From Litoreibacter ascidiaceicola (GTDB taxonomy: Bacteria > Pseudomonadota > Alphaproteobacteria > Rhodobacterales > Rhodobacteraceae), in NCBI RefSeq assembly GCF_900129235.1, contig NZ_FQUV01000005.1, positions 186,001 to 250,000 of the forward strand: a stretch of 64,000 nt of DNA, written 5' to 3'. This document shows positions 44,782-54,305 of this stretch, piece by piece; positions within the stretch are counted from its first letter, which is position 1; the number at the start of each line of letters is the position of its first letter. The notes under the pieces are model-generated. The model was given only the letters and a program-made list of their open reading frames with translations. It did no database searches and was not told the DNA's origin. The position numbers and the translations under genes were made by a program.

Positions 44782-46518
44782 ATGAGAAGAGAGCAAAATC
44801 ACCTTGGCCGGGCTGAACTAACCGCCGCGCGCCGCGAGAGCCGCCCACTATTCGTCGCGGCCTTCATTTTCAGCATCTTTGTTAACCTCCTGATGTTAAC
44901 TGGCCCGCTTTACATGCTGCAGGTCTATGACCGTGTCCTCGGCTCCCGCTCCGAGGAAACACTCGTCGCCCTCTCAATCCTTGTGGTGTTCCTTTACGCT
45001 ATGATGGGCATTTTGGATTATGCCCGCGGGCGCATCCTATCACGGATCGGCGCGCGGTTTCAGGACAAACTCGACCGCCGCGTCTTTTCCGCGATGCAAC
45101 GCAAATCCAACCTTGCCCCGCAATCAGGCGACAACAACACCGGCTTGCGCGATCTGGAATCGGTACAGACCCTGCTGTCCTCGCCAGCATTGCTGGCCTT
45201 GTTCGACATGCCATGGACGCCGTTTTTCGTTGCCGCCATTTTCATCTTTCACCCATGGTTGGGATATCTGGCCGTCGCCGGTGGCACGCTTCTGGTGATC
45301 CTGACATTGGTCAACCAGCGCACCACCCGACAGCCACAACTGGAAGCCGGAATTTCCGGCCTGCAAGCAAATCGGCTATCCGACGAAATCATGGAAGAAA
45401 CCGAAGTCATCGCAGGCCTTGGAATGCGAGGGGCCAGCTTTGACCGCTGGCAAAAGTTCCGCTCGGAATCCTTGCAAAAATCCATCCTGAAAGCCGACCG
45501 CGCGGGCGCGATCAGCGCCACCACCAAGACGCTACGGCTGTTCTTGCAGTCCGCAATGCTTGGCCTTGGTGCCTATCTGGTGCTCCAAAACGAAATGACG
45601 GCGGGCGCAATGATCGCGGGCTCTATCCTGTTAGGCCGCGCACTTGCACCGATCGAAATGGCAATCGGGCAATGGGCCTTGGTGCAACGCGCTTTGATGG
45701 GATGGGACAGCCTCAAGGCGTTGCTATCCGAGGTTGCCGTTCTGCCGCCCCGCACCCCGCTGCCGCGCCCCGAGGCACATCTGCGCGGCGAACAGGTCAC
45801 CGTTATTCCACCGGGCGAAAAGCAGGCCACATTGCGCATGGTGTCGTTCGATCTGCCAGCTGGTCAGGCCATGGGCGTGATCGGGCCGTCCGGTGCGGGC
45901 AAGTCCACGCTGGCAAAGGCGCTGACGGGCATCTGGCCGACTGTGGGTGGCAAAATCCGCCTTGGCGGGGCCGCGCTGGACCAATACGACCCTGACACGT
46001 TGGGAAGCCATATCGGCTATCTGCCGCAGAAAGTGACCCTGTTTGACGGCACGATCGGCGAAAATATCGCGCGACTGCAAGCCAACGCCGATCCTGAGGC
46101 AATCATCAAGGCCGCGCAAAAGGCGGACGCCCATGATCTGATCCTGCGCCAGCCGAACGGCTACGACACGCATATCTCGGCCACGCGCGGGCGCATGTCC
46201 GGCGGCGAGTTGCAGCGCATCGGGTTGGCCCGCGCGCTGTTCGGGGAGCCGGTTTTGCTGGTGCTGGACGAGCCGAACTCCAACCTCGACAATGACGGAT
46301 CGCTCGCCCTGAACACCGCCATCCGCGCGATGAAGGCGGACGGTGGGTCGATCATCATCATGGCCCATCGCCCGTCCGCCATATCTGAATGCGAGCTTTT
46401 GATGGTTCTGGAGCAAGGCCAGCGCCGCGCCTTCGGCCCCCGCGACGAGGTCCTGCGCGGCACGGTTGCAAACCATGAGGCCATTGCCAAAAAGTCCGGA
46501 CCGGGAGGCGTGTCATGA
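44782..46518 (+). CDS. Type I secretion ABC transporter (PrtD/HlyB-like)
   Basis: Half-size ABC exporter of 578 residues: six membrane helices in the first 300 residues (opening with [20 protein letters not shown] and [14 protein letters not shown], the hallmark of PrtD-type secretion proteins) and a C-terminal ATPase with GPSGAGKS at 368-375, signature MSGGELQR at 472-479 (M for the usual L) and [12 protein letters not shown]. It lacks the peptidase C39-like domain of HlyB, so it belongs to the PrtD/AprD branch. It overlaps the membrane fusion partner by four bases. No RTX substrate or TolC gene lies nearby. Confidence 0.9.
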   Translation: MRREQNHLGRAELTAARRESRPLFVAAFIFSIFVNLLMLTGPLYMLQVYDRVLGSRSEETLVALSILVVFLYAMMGILDYARGRILSRIGARFQDKLDRRVFSAMQRKSNLAPQSGDNNTGLRDLESVQTLLSSPALLALFDMPWTPFFVAAIFIFHPWLGYLAVAGGTLLVILTLVNQRTTRQPQLEAGISGLQANRLSDEIMEETEVIAGLGMRGASFDRWQKFRSESLQKSILKADRAGAISATTKTLRLFLQSAMLGLGAYLVLQNEMTAGAMIAGSILLGRALAPIEMAIGQWALVQRALMGWDSLKALLSEVAVLPPRTPLPRPEAHLRGEQVTVIPPGEKQATLRMVSFDLPAGQAMGVIGPSGAGKSTLAKALTGIWPTVGGKIRLGGAALDQYDPDTLGSHIGYLPQKVTLFDGTIGENIARLQANADPEAIIKAAQKADAHDLILRQPNGYDTHISATRGRMSGGELQRIGLARALFGEPVLLVLDEPNSNLDNDGSLALNTAIRAMKADGGSIIIMAHRPSAISECELLMVLEQGQRRAFGPRDEVLRGTVANHEAIAKKSGPGGVS

Positions 46519-47816
46519 GTGACGCAAACAAATGGTCCGCCCGCACCCCCGTCAGCATCGGCCTGCTAGCCCTAGTGGTCTTGCTGGGCGGCTTCGGTCT
46601 ATGGGCGGTGGAGGCCAACATCTCTGGCGCAATTATCGCGCCGGGGCGCATCGAGGTCGACCAAAACCGTCAGGTGCTACAACACCCAGACGGCGGTGTG
46701 GTCGCCGCGGTGCCGGTGCGCGAAGGGGATCGCGTTAAAAAGGGCGATTTACTGGTCAAACTGGACGACACGCGTCTGCGCTCCGAATTGTTGATCGTCG
46801 AAGGGCAGCTGTTTGAAATCCTTGCACGGAATGGCCGGTTGAAGGCTGAACGTGACGAAAAGGCTGAGATCAGGTTTGACCCGCTGCTTCTGGACGCCGC
46901 ACAACGCCGCCCGCAACTTCTGGAACTGATCGACGGGCAACAACTACTATTCGAAACGCGCGTGTCTTCCGCGAACCAAGCGATCGAGCAGCTTGAAAAA
47001 CGCAAGGCTCAAATCGACAATCAGGTGGACGGAGTCCGCGCGCAACAACAAGCGCTGGAGACCCAGCTGGACTTGCTGCAAGAAGAACTACTGACCCAGC
47101 AAGGCCTGCTCGACAAAGGTTTGGCGCAATCCAGCCGCGTATTGGCGCTGCGCCGTGAAGATGCGCGGCTGCGTGGGACGGTAGGTGAACTGACGGCCTC
47201 TGCCGCCGAAAACGAAGGTCGCATCACCGAGATCGACCTCGAAATCCTGCGCCTTGCCACCCAGCGCAAGGAAGAGGCGATCACCCAGCTACGCGACCTG
47301 CAATACCGCGAATTTGAACTGCGCGAACAACGCCTGTCTTTGCAAGAGCGCCTGTCGCGACTTGATATCACCGCACCAGTTTCAGGGCTGATTTTCGGCC
47401 TCACGGTCTTTGCAGAACGCGCCGTTATCAAACCTGCCGAAGCGCTGATGTTTATCGTGCCGCAAGACCGCCCGATGGTGATCACCGGTGAAATAGAGCC
47501 GATCCATGTGGACGAAGTCTATCTGGGCCAAGACGTCACCCTGCGCTTCGCCACCTTTGATGCTCGCACCACGCCGGAGGTGTTCGGCACCGTTTCGTCC
47601 ATCTCTGGCGATGCGTTCCGCGACGAGGCAACGGGCCGCAGCTTCTACCGAGTCGAGATGACTTTGAAAGAGGGCGAGATCGACCGCTTGGGCGATGTAG
47701 ATCTTGTACCGGGCATGCCAGTGGACGGATTCATCCGAACCGCCGACAGATCACCGATGACATATCTGCTGAAACCTTTTACCGATTACTTCAATCGCGC
47801 CTTCCGCGAGACCTAA
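46515..47816 (+). CDS. Type I secretion membrane fusion protein (PrtE/HlyD family)
   Basis: Periplasmic adaptor of 433 residues linking the ABC protein to an outer-membrane TolC-type channel. One membrane helix (about 16-36), a lipoyl half-motif [20 protein letters not shown], a long alpha-hairpin (about 95-270, heptad-like), the second lipoyl half [15 protein letters not shown], and a beta-barrel end with [19 protein letters not shown]-like closing typical of this family. Start ATG overlaps the ABC gene (ATGA). Its substrate is unknown. Confidence 0.9.
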   Translation: MSDANKWSARTPVSIGLLALVVLLGGFGLWAVEANISGAIIAPGRIEVDQNRQVLQHPDGGVVAAVPVREGDRVKKGDLLVKLDDTRLRSELLIVEGQLFEILARNGRLKAERDEKAEIRFDPLLLDAAQRRPQLLELIDGQQLLFETRVSSANQAIEQLEKRKAQIDNQVDGVRAQQQALETQLDLLQEELLTQQGLLDKGLAQSSRVLALRREDARLRGTVGELTASAAENEGRITEIDLEILRLATQRKEEAITQLRDLQYREFELREQRLSLQERLSRLDITAPVSGLIFGLTVFAERAVIKPAEALMFIVPQDRPMVITGEIEPIHVDEVYLGQDVTLRFATFDARTTPEVFGTVSSISGDAFRDEATGRSFYRVEMTLKEGEIDRLGDVDLVPGMPVDGFIRTADRSPMTYLLKPFTDYFNRAFRET

Positions 47817-47828
47817 ACGGAGATCACC

Positions 47829-48293
47829 ATGTCACATTACGAAACCCGCCTTGCCGAACTTGGCGTCACTCTGCCCGACGCCCCTGCGCCTGCCGCCAAT
47901 TATGTGCCAAGCGTTATCGTTGGCGACACGGTGTATATCTCCGGCCAGATCAGCCAGAACGACGACGGGTTCATCACCGGAAAAATCGGTGCAGACCTGA
48001 CCGTCCAGCAAGGTACCGCAGCCGCCCGCACCTGCGCAATCTCGCTTCTGGCGCAACTGAAAGCCGCCTGCGGCGGTGACCTGAGCCGCCTTGTGCGTGT
48101 GGTGAAGCTGACCGGATTTGTGAACTCCACACCCGATTTCACCGAGCAGCCGAAGGTTATCAACGGCGCGTCGGATTTCCTTGTCGAAGCACTGGGTGAC
48201 GCTGGAAAACACGCCCGCTCCGCCGTGAGTGCTGGTGCGTTGCCCTTTAACGTCGCCGTCGAGATCGAAGGCATTTTCCAGATCAAAACATGA
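47829..48293 (+). CDS. RidA-family protein (YjgF/YER057c/UK114)
   Basis: Trimeric enamine/imine deaminase-like protein of 154 residues. The family arginine for substrate binding is present as Arg130 (HARSAVSAGALP), followed by VAVEIEGIF. The N-terminal extension LGVTLPDAPAPAANYVPSVI marks the longer YjgH/Rid-type proteins rather than canonical RidA, so enamine hydrolysis is likely but not certain. It lies 12 bases after the fusion protein and overlaps the next gene by four bases. Confidence 0.9.
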   Translation: MSHYETRLAELGVTLPDAPAPAANYVPSVIVGDTVYISGQISQNDDGFITGKIGADLTVQQGTAAARTCAISLLAQLKAACGGDLSRLVRVVKLTGFVNSTPDFTEQPKVINGASDFLVEALGDAGKHARSAVSAGALPFNVAVEIEGIFQIKT

Positions 48294-49045
48294 CCCTGCC
48301 CGCCGCGTATTTTGCACGTCCAATCACCCATCGGGGGTTGCACGACCGCTCCAAGGGCGTGATCGAAAACTCCATGTCGGCCTTCAAGGCCGCCATCGAC
48401 GCGGGCTACGGGATCGAGCTGGACGTTCAACAGTCTTTCGATGGGCAGGCGATGGTGTTTCATGACTACGACATGGCGCGCCTGACGGGTGAAAGTGGCC
48501 CGATCCAGACCCGCACCGCCGAGACCATACGGGGCATGACGCTCAGCAAAAGCCACGACACAATCTTCGACCTGCCCGCCGTGCTGGACCTGATCGACGG
48601 GCGTGTTCCTGTACTCATCGAGGTGAAGGATCAAGACGGCGCGATGGGTCCGAATGTGGGCCCATTGGAACGCGCCGTGGCCGATGCGTTAGACGGCTAC
48701 CGTGGCGACGCAGCGGTCATGTCTTTCAACCCGCATTCTACCAGAATGATGTCAGAACTCAGCCCCAACCGGCCCCGCGGACTGGTTACAGACCCCTTTA
48801 GACCGTCCAACTGGGCGCCATTGTCACCCAAGATTTGCAGGCGGTTGCGCGACATTCCTGACTATGGCTGGAGCACGGCCTCCTTCATCTCGCATAAAGC
48901 CGCCGACCTTCGCCGACCCCGTGTGGCGGAACTGAAGGCCAAGGGCGCACAGATCCTCTGCTGGACGATCAAATCACAGGCAAAGGCGGATAAGGCGTTG
49001 GAAATCGCGCAGAACATCACCTTCGAGGGGTTCATCCCCGCTTGA
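48290..49045 (+). CDS. Glycerophosphodiester phosphodiesterase family protein
   Basis: TIM-barrel enzyme of 251 residues predicted to split glycerophosphodiesters to glycerol 3-phosphate and an alcohol. The active-site pattern is complete: His14-Arg15 (THRGLHD), ENSMSAF, the metal pair in IELDVQ, catalytic HDYDMARLTG, VPVLIEVKDQ, and CWTIKSQ for the last strand. There is no signal peptide, so it is cytoplasmic. It is co-translated with the RidA-like gene. Confidence 0.9.
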   Translation: MTLPAAYFARPITHRGLHDRSKGVIENSMSAFKAAIDAGYGIELDVQQSFDGQAMVFHDYDMARLTGESGPIQTRTAETIRGMTLSKSHDTIFDLPAVLDLIDGRVPVLIEVKDQDGAMGPNVGPLERAVADALDGYRGDAAVMSFNPHSTRMMSELSPNRPRGLVTDPFRPSNWAPLSPKICRRLRDIPDYGWSTASFISHKAADLRRPRVAELKAKGAQILCWTIKSQAKADKALEIAQNITFEGFIPA

Positions 49046-49075
49046 CCCTGCATCTTGAAGGCCCATCTTTCAGTC

Positions 49076-50281
49076 ATGCATGACGGGACCGATGATAAGG
49101 CGGAGACGCAGGTAGAGATCAGCGTCATCGCGAGCCTCACGCAGATTGATGCTGCCGACTGGGACGCCTGTGCGTGCCCCGAGGCGGGGGAAGGTCGTGC
49201 TATTGATCCGTTCACCACGCATCGGTTTCTGCTGGCATTGGAACGCTCCGGCTCTGTTGGCGCTGGCACGGGGTGGCAGCCGCAATACCTGCTCGCCCGC
49301 CAGAACGGCACGCTGATCGGCGCGGCACCGCTCTATGCCAAAAACCACTCGCAGGGCGAATACATCTTCGACCACAATTGGGCGCATGCCTTCGAGCGGG
49401 CGGGCGGGAACTACTACCCCAAGTTGCAAATGGCTGTTCCGCACACCCCCGCCACAGGGCGCAGGCTGCTGGTAAAGCCCGGATACGAGGCCGTGGCGCA
49501 ATCTGCGCTGGTGCAAGGTGCGGTGCAACTGGCGTCGCAAAACCACGTCTCCTCCCTGCACATCACGTTTTGCACCGAGGACGAGGCCGAAGTAGGCGCA
49601 CAGATGGGCCTGATGCCAAGACTCAGCCAGCAGTTCCACTGGGTGTCGAACGGGTACAAAACCTTCGACGATTTCCTTGCCTCGCTGTCGGCGCGTAAAC
49701 GCAAGAACATCCGCCGCGAACGCGCGCAAGCGGCGAAGTTTGGCGGCACCATCCACGCGCTAACCGGCGACCAGATCCAGCCTGAACACTGGGACGCCTT
49801 CTGGCTGTTCTACCAAGATACCGGCGCGCGAAAATGGGGGACGCCCTACCTCACCCGCGCGTTCTTTGACGAGGCACAGGAGGTTCTGCGCGACGACATG
49901 GTTTTGCTACTGGCAGAACGTGACGGGCGGTACATCGCGGGCGCGCTGAACTTCATCGGGCGCGACACCCTCTATGGTCGCTACTGGGGCTGCATCGAGG
50001 ACCACCCCTGCCTGCATTTCGAGCTGTGCTATTATCAAGCCATCGACTGGGCGATCACCCACGGGTTGACCCGCGTCGAGGCAGGTGCGCAAGGCGCGCA
50101 CAAACTGGCACGGGGGTATTTGCCGGTCGCCACCCACTCGCTGCACTGGATTGCCGACGAGGGATTTCGCGACGCGGTGCAGCAGTTCCTTGATGCAGAA
50201 CGCGCGGCCATCGACGAGGATATCGAGATTATGACCGAATACGGCCCGTTCAAGAAATCTGACCAAAAGGTGGACCCATGA
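49076..50281 (+). CDS. GNAT-like protein of the COG3146 (DUF482) group
   Basis: Protein of about 401 residues with two acetyltransferase-like halves, as in FemAB-type proteins: the block [22 protein letters not shown] in the first half, then [32 protein letters not shown], and the [20 protein letters not shown]-type block (in parts GRYWGC and [11 protein letters not shown]) with [14 protein letters not shown]. The group is widespread in proteobacteria and its reaction is not known to me. The start is uncertain: ATG 49076 is preferred, with TTG 49055 possible. It overlaps phhB by four bases. Confidence 0.8.
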   Translation: MHDGTDDKAETQVEISVIASLTQIDAADWDACACPEAGEGRAIDPFTTHRFLLALERSGSVGAGTGWQPQYLLARQNGTLIGAAPLYAKNHSQGEYIFDHNWAHAFERAGGNYYPKLQMAVPHTPATGRRLLVKPGYEAVAQSALVQGAVQLASQNHVSSLHITFCTEDEAEVGAQMGLMPRLSQQFHWVSNGYKTFDDFLASLSARKRKNIRRERAQAAKFGGTIHALTGDQIQPEHWDAFWLFYQDTGARKWGTPYLTRAFFDEAQEVLRDDMVLLLAERDGRYIAGALNFIGRDTLYGRYWGCIEDHPCLHFELCYYQAIDWAITHGLTRVEAGAQGAHKLARGYLPVATHSLHWIADEGFRDAVQQFLDAERAAIDEDIEIMTEYGPFKKSDQKVDP

Positions 50282-50577
50282 CCGACGCCCTCAGCGACGA
50301 CGCCCGCAAAACCGACCTTCAGGAGCTGTTGCAAAACGGCTGGGAAACGCATCCCGACCGCGATGCCATCACAAAAACCTATAAATTTCGGAACTTTATC
50401 GACGCATTCGGGTTTATGTCCCGAGCCGCCATTCATGCGGAAAAGCTGAACCACCACCCAGAGTGGTCCAATGTCTACAACAAAGTGGCGGTCACCTTGA
50501 TCACCCATGACGTAGACGGCATTTCCCCGCTGGATGTGAAACTGGCTCGGATTATGGACCGACTGCGAGAGAGTTAA
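50278..50577 (+). CDS. phhB: 4a-hydroxytetrahydrobiopterin dehydratase (pterin-4a-carbinolamine dehydratase)
   Basis: Small enzyme of 99 residues that dehydrates 4a-hydroxy-tetrahydropterin to regenerate the quinonoid cofactor. The catalytic signature is complete: [17 protein letters not shown] and [14 protein letters not shown] hold the histidines (HH of NHHPEW and the H of THD). No phenylalanine hydroxylase is encoded nearby, so its usual partner is absent from the window and a role in molybdopterin or general pterin repair is possible. The next gene begins directly after its stop. Confidence 0.95.
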   Translation: MTDALSDDARKTDLQELLQNGWETHPDRDAITKTYKFRNFIDAFGFMSRAAIHAEKLNHHPEWSNVYNKVAVTLITHDVDGISPLDVKLARIMDRLRES

Positions 50578-51423
50578 GTGGAAGAGTTACTGAAGACCGA
50601 AATCTGGAACGGCAAAAGCATTGCCGATTATCTCACCCTCGACATGATGGTTTCCGTCATTGGCAGTATCGCCAGCGCAATCGCCATTCTGGTGATCGCG
50701 TTGCTTGTGTCCGGCTGGATCAGCCGCCGTATTCGCGGCATTGGCGAGAACCACGCCAAGCTGGACGACACCCTGTTTAATTTCCTGTCGAACATCGCCC
50801 GCTATGTAGTGATGGCCTTCGCGATCCTGTTCGTGCTGAACACGTTTGGTATCCAGACCACCTCCATGGTCGCGGCGATTGGTGCCGCTGGCTTGGCGAT
50901 CGGTTTGGCCTTGCAAGGTACCCTGTCGAATGTCGCGGCGGGTGTGATGCTGATCCTGTTCCGCCCGATCAAGGTCGGCGACTTTGTCGAGATCAACGAC
51001 AAAAGCGGAACGGTGAAGGATGTTACCCTGAACTTTGTCGAGATGGCGTCGCTGTCGAACACGCAGGTCATCGTTCCCAACTCGGAAGTCTGGGGCAACA
51101 CGATCACAAACTATTCCGTCTACCCGACCCGCCGCGCGGAATGGACCTTCGGCGTCGGCTACGGCGTCAATCTGGCGAAGGCCGAACAAGTCATCCGCGA
51201 CACCATCATGGCCGACGAACGTGCCCATGCCGACCCGGAGCCGTTCATTCAGGTGACCAATCTGGGTGGCAGCTCGGTCGATTTTCTGGTGCGGGTCTGG
51301 TGCGACCGGACCGAGTATTTCGCTTTCAGGGCCGACATGACCCGCAAGGTGAAAGAGGCGCTGGACGAGGCGGATATCGACATCCCGTACCCCACACGCA
51401 CGATTATCTCGGAAGCTTCCTGA
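50578..51423 (+). CDS. mscS: Small-conductance mechanosensitive channel MscS
   Basis: Inner-membrane tension-gated channel of 281 residues that vents solutes during osmotic downshock. Three helices lie at about 23-45, 65-85 and 90-125; the third, pore-lining helix is rich in Gly and Ala (AAIGAAGLAIGLALQGTLSN), then the beta domain with RPIKVGDFVEI and IVPNSEVWGNTITNYS. The start is GTG directly after the phhB stop. It ends the seven-gene plus-strand train. Confidence 0.94.
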   Translation: MEELLKTEIWNGKSIADYLTLDMMVSVIGSIASAIAILVIALLVSGWISRRIRGIGENHAKLDDTLFNFLSNIARYVVMAFAILFVLNTFGIQTTSMVAAIGAAGLAIGLALQGTLSNVAAGVMLILFRPIKVGDFVEINDKSGTVKDVTLNFVEMASLSNTQVIVPNSEVWGNTITNYSVYPTRRAEWTFGVGYGVNLAKAEQVIRDTIMADERAHADPEPFIQVTNLGGSSVDFLVRVWCDRTEYFAFRADMTRKVKEALDEADIDIPYPTRTIISEAS

Positions 51424-51435
51424 CCCCGGAAAGGT

Positions 51436-51825
51436 TCAGAGTGACGCCCGCTGCAAGTGATCGCAAACTATGGTGACAGTTTCGCCGGACGCGGCCCGCT
51501 CGGGTGTCATCAGCTTGCCCTGATAGCTCGCGGCGACGCCACCCTGAGGGTTGGTCGCGCTGATGGTCACCATGCGCCCGACAGACCCCCGCAACTTTTG
51601 CGCCGCAGCAGGACCCAGATCGGCCGTCTTGACGCTTACCGCAACACGGCCAACCCCAACCATTTGCTGAGCGGTATGTGTCAATTCGTGAGCGAGGAGT
51701 TTGCGTGGGGCCGCCTTCGTATTGGCTTTACTGGACACTCCCTGCAATTCCGAGAAACTTGCGATCTGGGCTCCGTCAATGGAGAGCGAAAAATGTGCGG
51801 CCGAAACTGGAGTTTTGATGTGCAT
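51436..51825 (-). CDS. Small protein joining a phage-tail-tube-like segment to an HELTH (DUF4157-like) segment
   Basis: Protein of 129 residues with an unusual layout. Residues 8-33 (AAHFSLSIDGAQ, IASFSELQGV) look like the opening strands of gp19-type tail-tube proteins. Residues 42-54 (KLLAHELTHTAQQ, with HELTH at 46-50) match the zinc-binding helix of DUF4157 zincins, which accompany contractile injection systems. The rest (65-129) is small, sheet-like and unassigned. No other tail or injection gene is in the window, and there is no signal peptide. The ribosome site is weak. It could be a remnant, a domain graft, or a member of a small family unknown to me. Confidence 0.6.
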   Translation of the reverse strand: MHIKTPVSAAHFSLSIDGAQIASFSELQGVSSKANTKAAPRKLLAHELTHTAQQMVGVGRVAVSVKTADLGPAAAQKLRGSVGRMVTISATNPQGGVAASYQGKLMTPERAASGETVTIVCDHLQRASL

Positions 51826-51943
51826 GGAATAAACGCTTTCTAAAAATATATGGCGTCACCCTATCACAAAACGGCCATATGCCCAATAACAAGCTGGCCG
51901 CGCTGCCCTCCACGCGCCCGCAGGTACGTGCGACAAGCAGGTA

Positions 51944-51970
51944 AAGGCCCCGCCAATCCGGCAGGGCCTT
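51944..51970 (-). terminator. Terminator of the peroxiredoxin gene
   Basis: AAGGCCC (51944-51950) pairs with GGGCCTT (51964-51970) and an inner GCC/GGC stem extends it across one mismatch. It begins seven bases after the peroxiredoxin stop on the minus strand, with a short T-run beyond the stem. Confidence 0.7.
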
Positions 51971-51977
51971 GGAATTT

Positions 51978-52466
51978 TTAAAGACTGGCGAGCAGCGCTT
52001 CGCCGCCGGACACTTCGCAAGTACCAGGGTTTTCCTCGGCTTGCAGCACCTTCACCACACCGTCCTCGGCATACATCGCGTAGCGTTTGGAGCGGGCGAT
52101 CAGACCCGCTGGCGGTGCGTCAAAATCCATGCCTATGGCCTTGGTGAACTCGGACCCTGCGTCGGACAGCATTGTCAGGCCAGCGTCAGAAGCCCCCGTC
52201 GCCTCGCCCCATGCCTTCATCACGAACGGGTCGTTGACCGACACGCAAACGATCTCGTCCACGCCTTTGGCGTCAAAATCGTCCTTGGTCCGGATGAAGC
52301 TTGGCACGTGGGCGGAATGGCAGGTCGGGGTATAGGCCCCCGGCACGGCAAAGATCACAACCTTGCGGCCTTTGGTAAGGCTCGTCAGGGACACCGCTTC
52401 CGGCCCCTCTGCACCGAGGCGGATAAGGTTTACGTCGGGCAGTGTGTCGCCGGTAGAAATAGCCAT
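51978..52466 (-). CDS. Peroxiredoxin (Prx5-type)
   Basis: Thiol peroxidase of 162 residues that reduces hydrogen peroxide and organic peroxides. The peroxidatic cysteine is Cys49 in VPGAYTPTCHSAHVP, which is the Prx5 signature, followed by FVMKAWGEATGA and the C-terminal ENPGTCEVSGGEALL carrying a possible second cysteine. ATG 52466 is chosen; a longer frame reads into the divergent promoter. The neighbour across the gap is a ferredoxin reductase, so reductant could come from a flavin chain, but glutathione/glutaredoxin is the usual donor. Confidence 0.93.
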   Translation of the reverse strand: MAISTGDTLPDVNLIRLGAEGPEAVSLTSLTKGRKVVIFAVPGAYTPTCHSAHVPSFIRTKDDFDAKGVDEIVCVSVNDPFVMKAWGEATGASDAGLTMLSDAGSEFTKAIGMDFDAPPAGLIARSKRYAMYAEDGVVKVLQAEENPGTCEVSGGEALLASL

Positions 52467-52545
52467 GTCGTTTTCCCTGATTGAGTTCTGGTTACCCATG
52501 CATATAGGTTCATACCGAACGCTAGACCAGAAAAAGGCAGTCTGC

Positions 52546-53748
52546 ATGAGCCATATTATCGTGATCGGGGCAGGGCAGGCCGGATCATCCCTGACAGCCA
52601 AGTTGCGCAACTCGGGCTTTGACGGGGACATCACGCTGATCGGGTCGGAAACCGTGCCACCCTACCAACGCCCGCCACTGTCCAAGGCCTATTTGTTGGG
52701 TGAAATGGAGAAAGAGCGCCTGTTCCTGCGCCCCGAACAATTCTACGCGGATCAGAACATCACCCTGCGCCTTGGCGCACCCGTGACCGCCATTGACCGC
52801 GCGGCCAAGACGGTCTCCGTCGCGGGCGAGACGCTCGAATACGACCAACTCGTGCTGACCACCGGCTCCAACCCACGCCACCTGCCCGCCAGCATTGGCG
52901 GTGCGTTGCACGGCGTACATGTCGTGCGCAGCCTGGATGATGTGGACGCCATGGGAGCCGAAATGGCCCCCGGCAAACGCGCCTTGATCGTCGGTGGCGG
53001 ATATATCGGACTAGAAGCCGCCGCCGTGGCCTCCAAGATGGGGCTGACGGTCACCGTGATCGAGATGGCCGACCGCATCCTGCAACGGGTCGCGGCCCCC
53101 GAGACCTCCGGCTACTTTCGCAAGCTGCACGAAGCACATGGCGTCGATATTCGGGAAAGTGTCGGGCTGGACCGCTTGCTGGGAGAGTCCCATGTCAGCG
53201 GTGCCAAGCTGACCGATGGCAGCCATATCGACGTAGATATGGTGATCGTCGGCGTCGGCATCACACCGGGTGACGCACTTGCGGCGGACGCGGGTCTGAC
53301 CATTAATAACGGCGTTGAGACCGACGCCCATGGCCGCACTTCCGACCCCGATATCTGGGCCGCCGGCGACTGCGCCTCCTTCCCTTGGCAAGGCGGGCGC
53401 ATCCGTCTGGAGTCGGTGCAAAACGCCATCGACCAAGCCGAGCTTGTGGCCGAAAACATCATGGGCGCAGGCAAGGATTACATGCCGATGCCGTGGTTCT
53501 GGTCCGACCAATACGACGTCAAATTGCAAATCGCGGGGCTGAACACCGGCTACGACAAAATCGCCGTGCGCCACATCGATGATGCGGTGTCCTACTGGTA
53601 TTACAAGGGCGACAAACTGCTGGCCGTCGATGCGATGAACGACCCGCGCAGCTACATGATCGGCAAGCGTCTGATCGAGGCGGGCAAAAGCCCCTCGGCG
53701 GATTTGGTCAGCGACCCTGACACCGACATGAAGGCCCTGCTCAAGTGA
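52546..53748 (+). CDS. FAD-dependent ferredoxin/rubredoxin reductase
   Basis: NAD(P)H-dependent flavoprotein of 400 residues of the group that reduces [2Fe-2S] ferredoxins (rhodocoxin or putidaredoxin reductase type). FAD-binding GAGQAG is at 8-13 and the NAD(P)-binding loop VGGGYIGLEAAAVA at about 147-160; AAGDCASFPW marks the FAD isoalloxazine side; the C-terminal reductase domain starts near 320 (MPWFWSDQYDVKLQIAGL). It overlaps rsmD by four bases. Its ferredoxin partner is not encoded in the window. Confidence 0.88.
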   Translation: MSHIIVIGAGQAGSSLTAKLRNSGFDGDITLIGSETVPPYQRPPLSKAYLLGEMEKERLFLRPEQFYADQNITLRLGAPVTAIDRAAKTVSVAGETLEYDQLVLTTGSNPRHLPASIGGALHGVHVVRSLDDVDAMGAEMAPGKRALIVGGGYIGLEAAAVASKMGLTVTVIEMADRILQRVAAPETSGYFRKLHEAHGVDIRESVGLDRLLGESHVSGAKLTDGSHIDVDMVIVGVGITPGDALAADAGLTINNGVETDAHGRTSDPDIWAAGDCASFPWQGGRIRLESVQNAIDQAELVAENIMGAGKDYMPMPWFWSDQYDVKLQIAGLNTGYDKIAVRHIDDAVSYWYYKGDKLLAVDAMNDPRSYMIGKRLIEAGKSPSADLVSDPDTDMKALLK

Positions 53749-54305
53749 GGATCATCGGCGGCATCCACCGCTCGGTCGCCCTCACGCCCGTTGGCAAGGG
53801 CGACGAGGCGGGCCACCTGCGCCCCACCACCGACCGCATCCGCGAAAGCCTGTTCAACGTGCTGGCGGGCGGGCGCTTTGGTGACCCCGTAAACGGCGCA
53901 CGGGTGCTGGACCTGTTCGCTGGCACCGGCGCGCTTGGCTTGGAAGCCTTGTCACGCGGCGCTAGTCAGGTCTGCTTTATCGAAAAGGGGCGCGCGGGCT
54001 ACAAAATCCTCAGCAAGAACATAGCCAAGCTCCGCGCGGGCGAGGTCACCAACGCGCTCACATGGGACGCCACCCGCCTGCCCGCGAACCCCTACAAGCC
54101 CTTCGATCTGGTGTTTCTCGACCCGCCCTATGGCAAGGCACTTGGCCCCGCAGCGCTCACCAATGCCAAGGCGCAAGGCTGGATCGCCGACGACGCGCTG
54201 ATCATCTGGGAAGAAGAAACCCCGCAATCCGCGCCCGAGGGTTTCGTGGTGCTGGAAAGCAAAAAATATGGCTCCACCCACATCACGTTTCTGGAACCCG
54301 CATGA
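53745..54305 (+). CDS. rsmD: 16S rRNA (guanine(966)-N(2))-methyltransferase
   Basis: SAM-dependent enzyme of 186 residues that methylates N2 of G966 in 16S rRNA. The signature MRIIGGIHRSVAL, LRPTTDRIRESLFNVL, the SAM loop VLDLFAGTGALGLEALSRGA, and the catalytic DPPYGK with Asp126 are all present. The start is GTG overlapping the previous stop; the frame and family opening support it. It overlaps the following gene by four bases. Confidence 0.94.
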   Translation: MRIIGGIHRSVALTPVGKGDEAGHLRPTTDRIRESLFNVLAGGRFGDPVNGARVLDLFAGTGALGLEALSRGASQVCFIEKGRAGYKILSKNIAKLRAGEVTNALTWDATRLPANPYKPFDLVFLDPPYGKALGPAALTNAKAQGWIADDALIIWEEETPQSAPEGFVVLESKKYGSTHITFLEPA

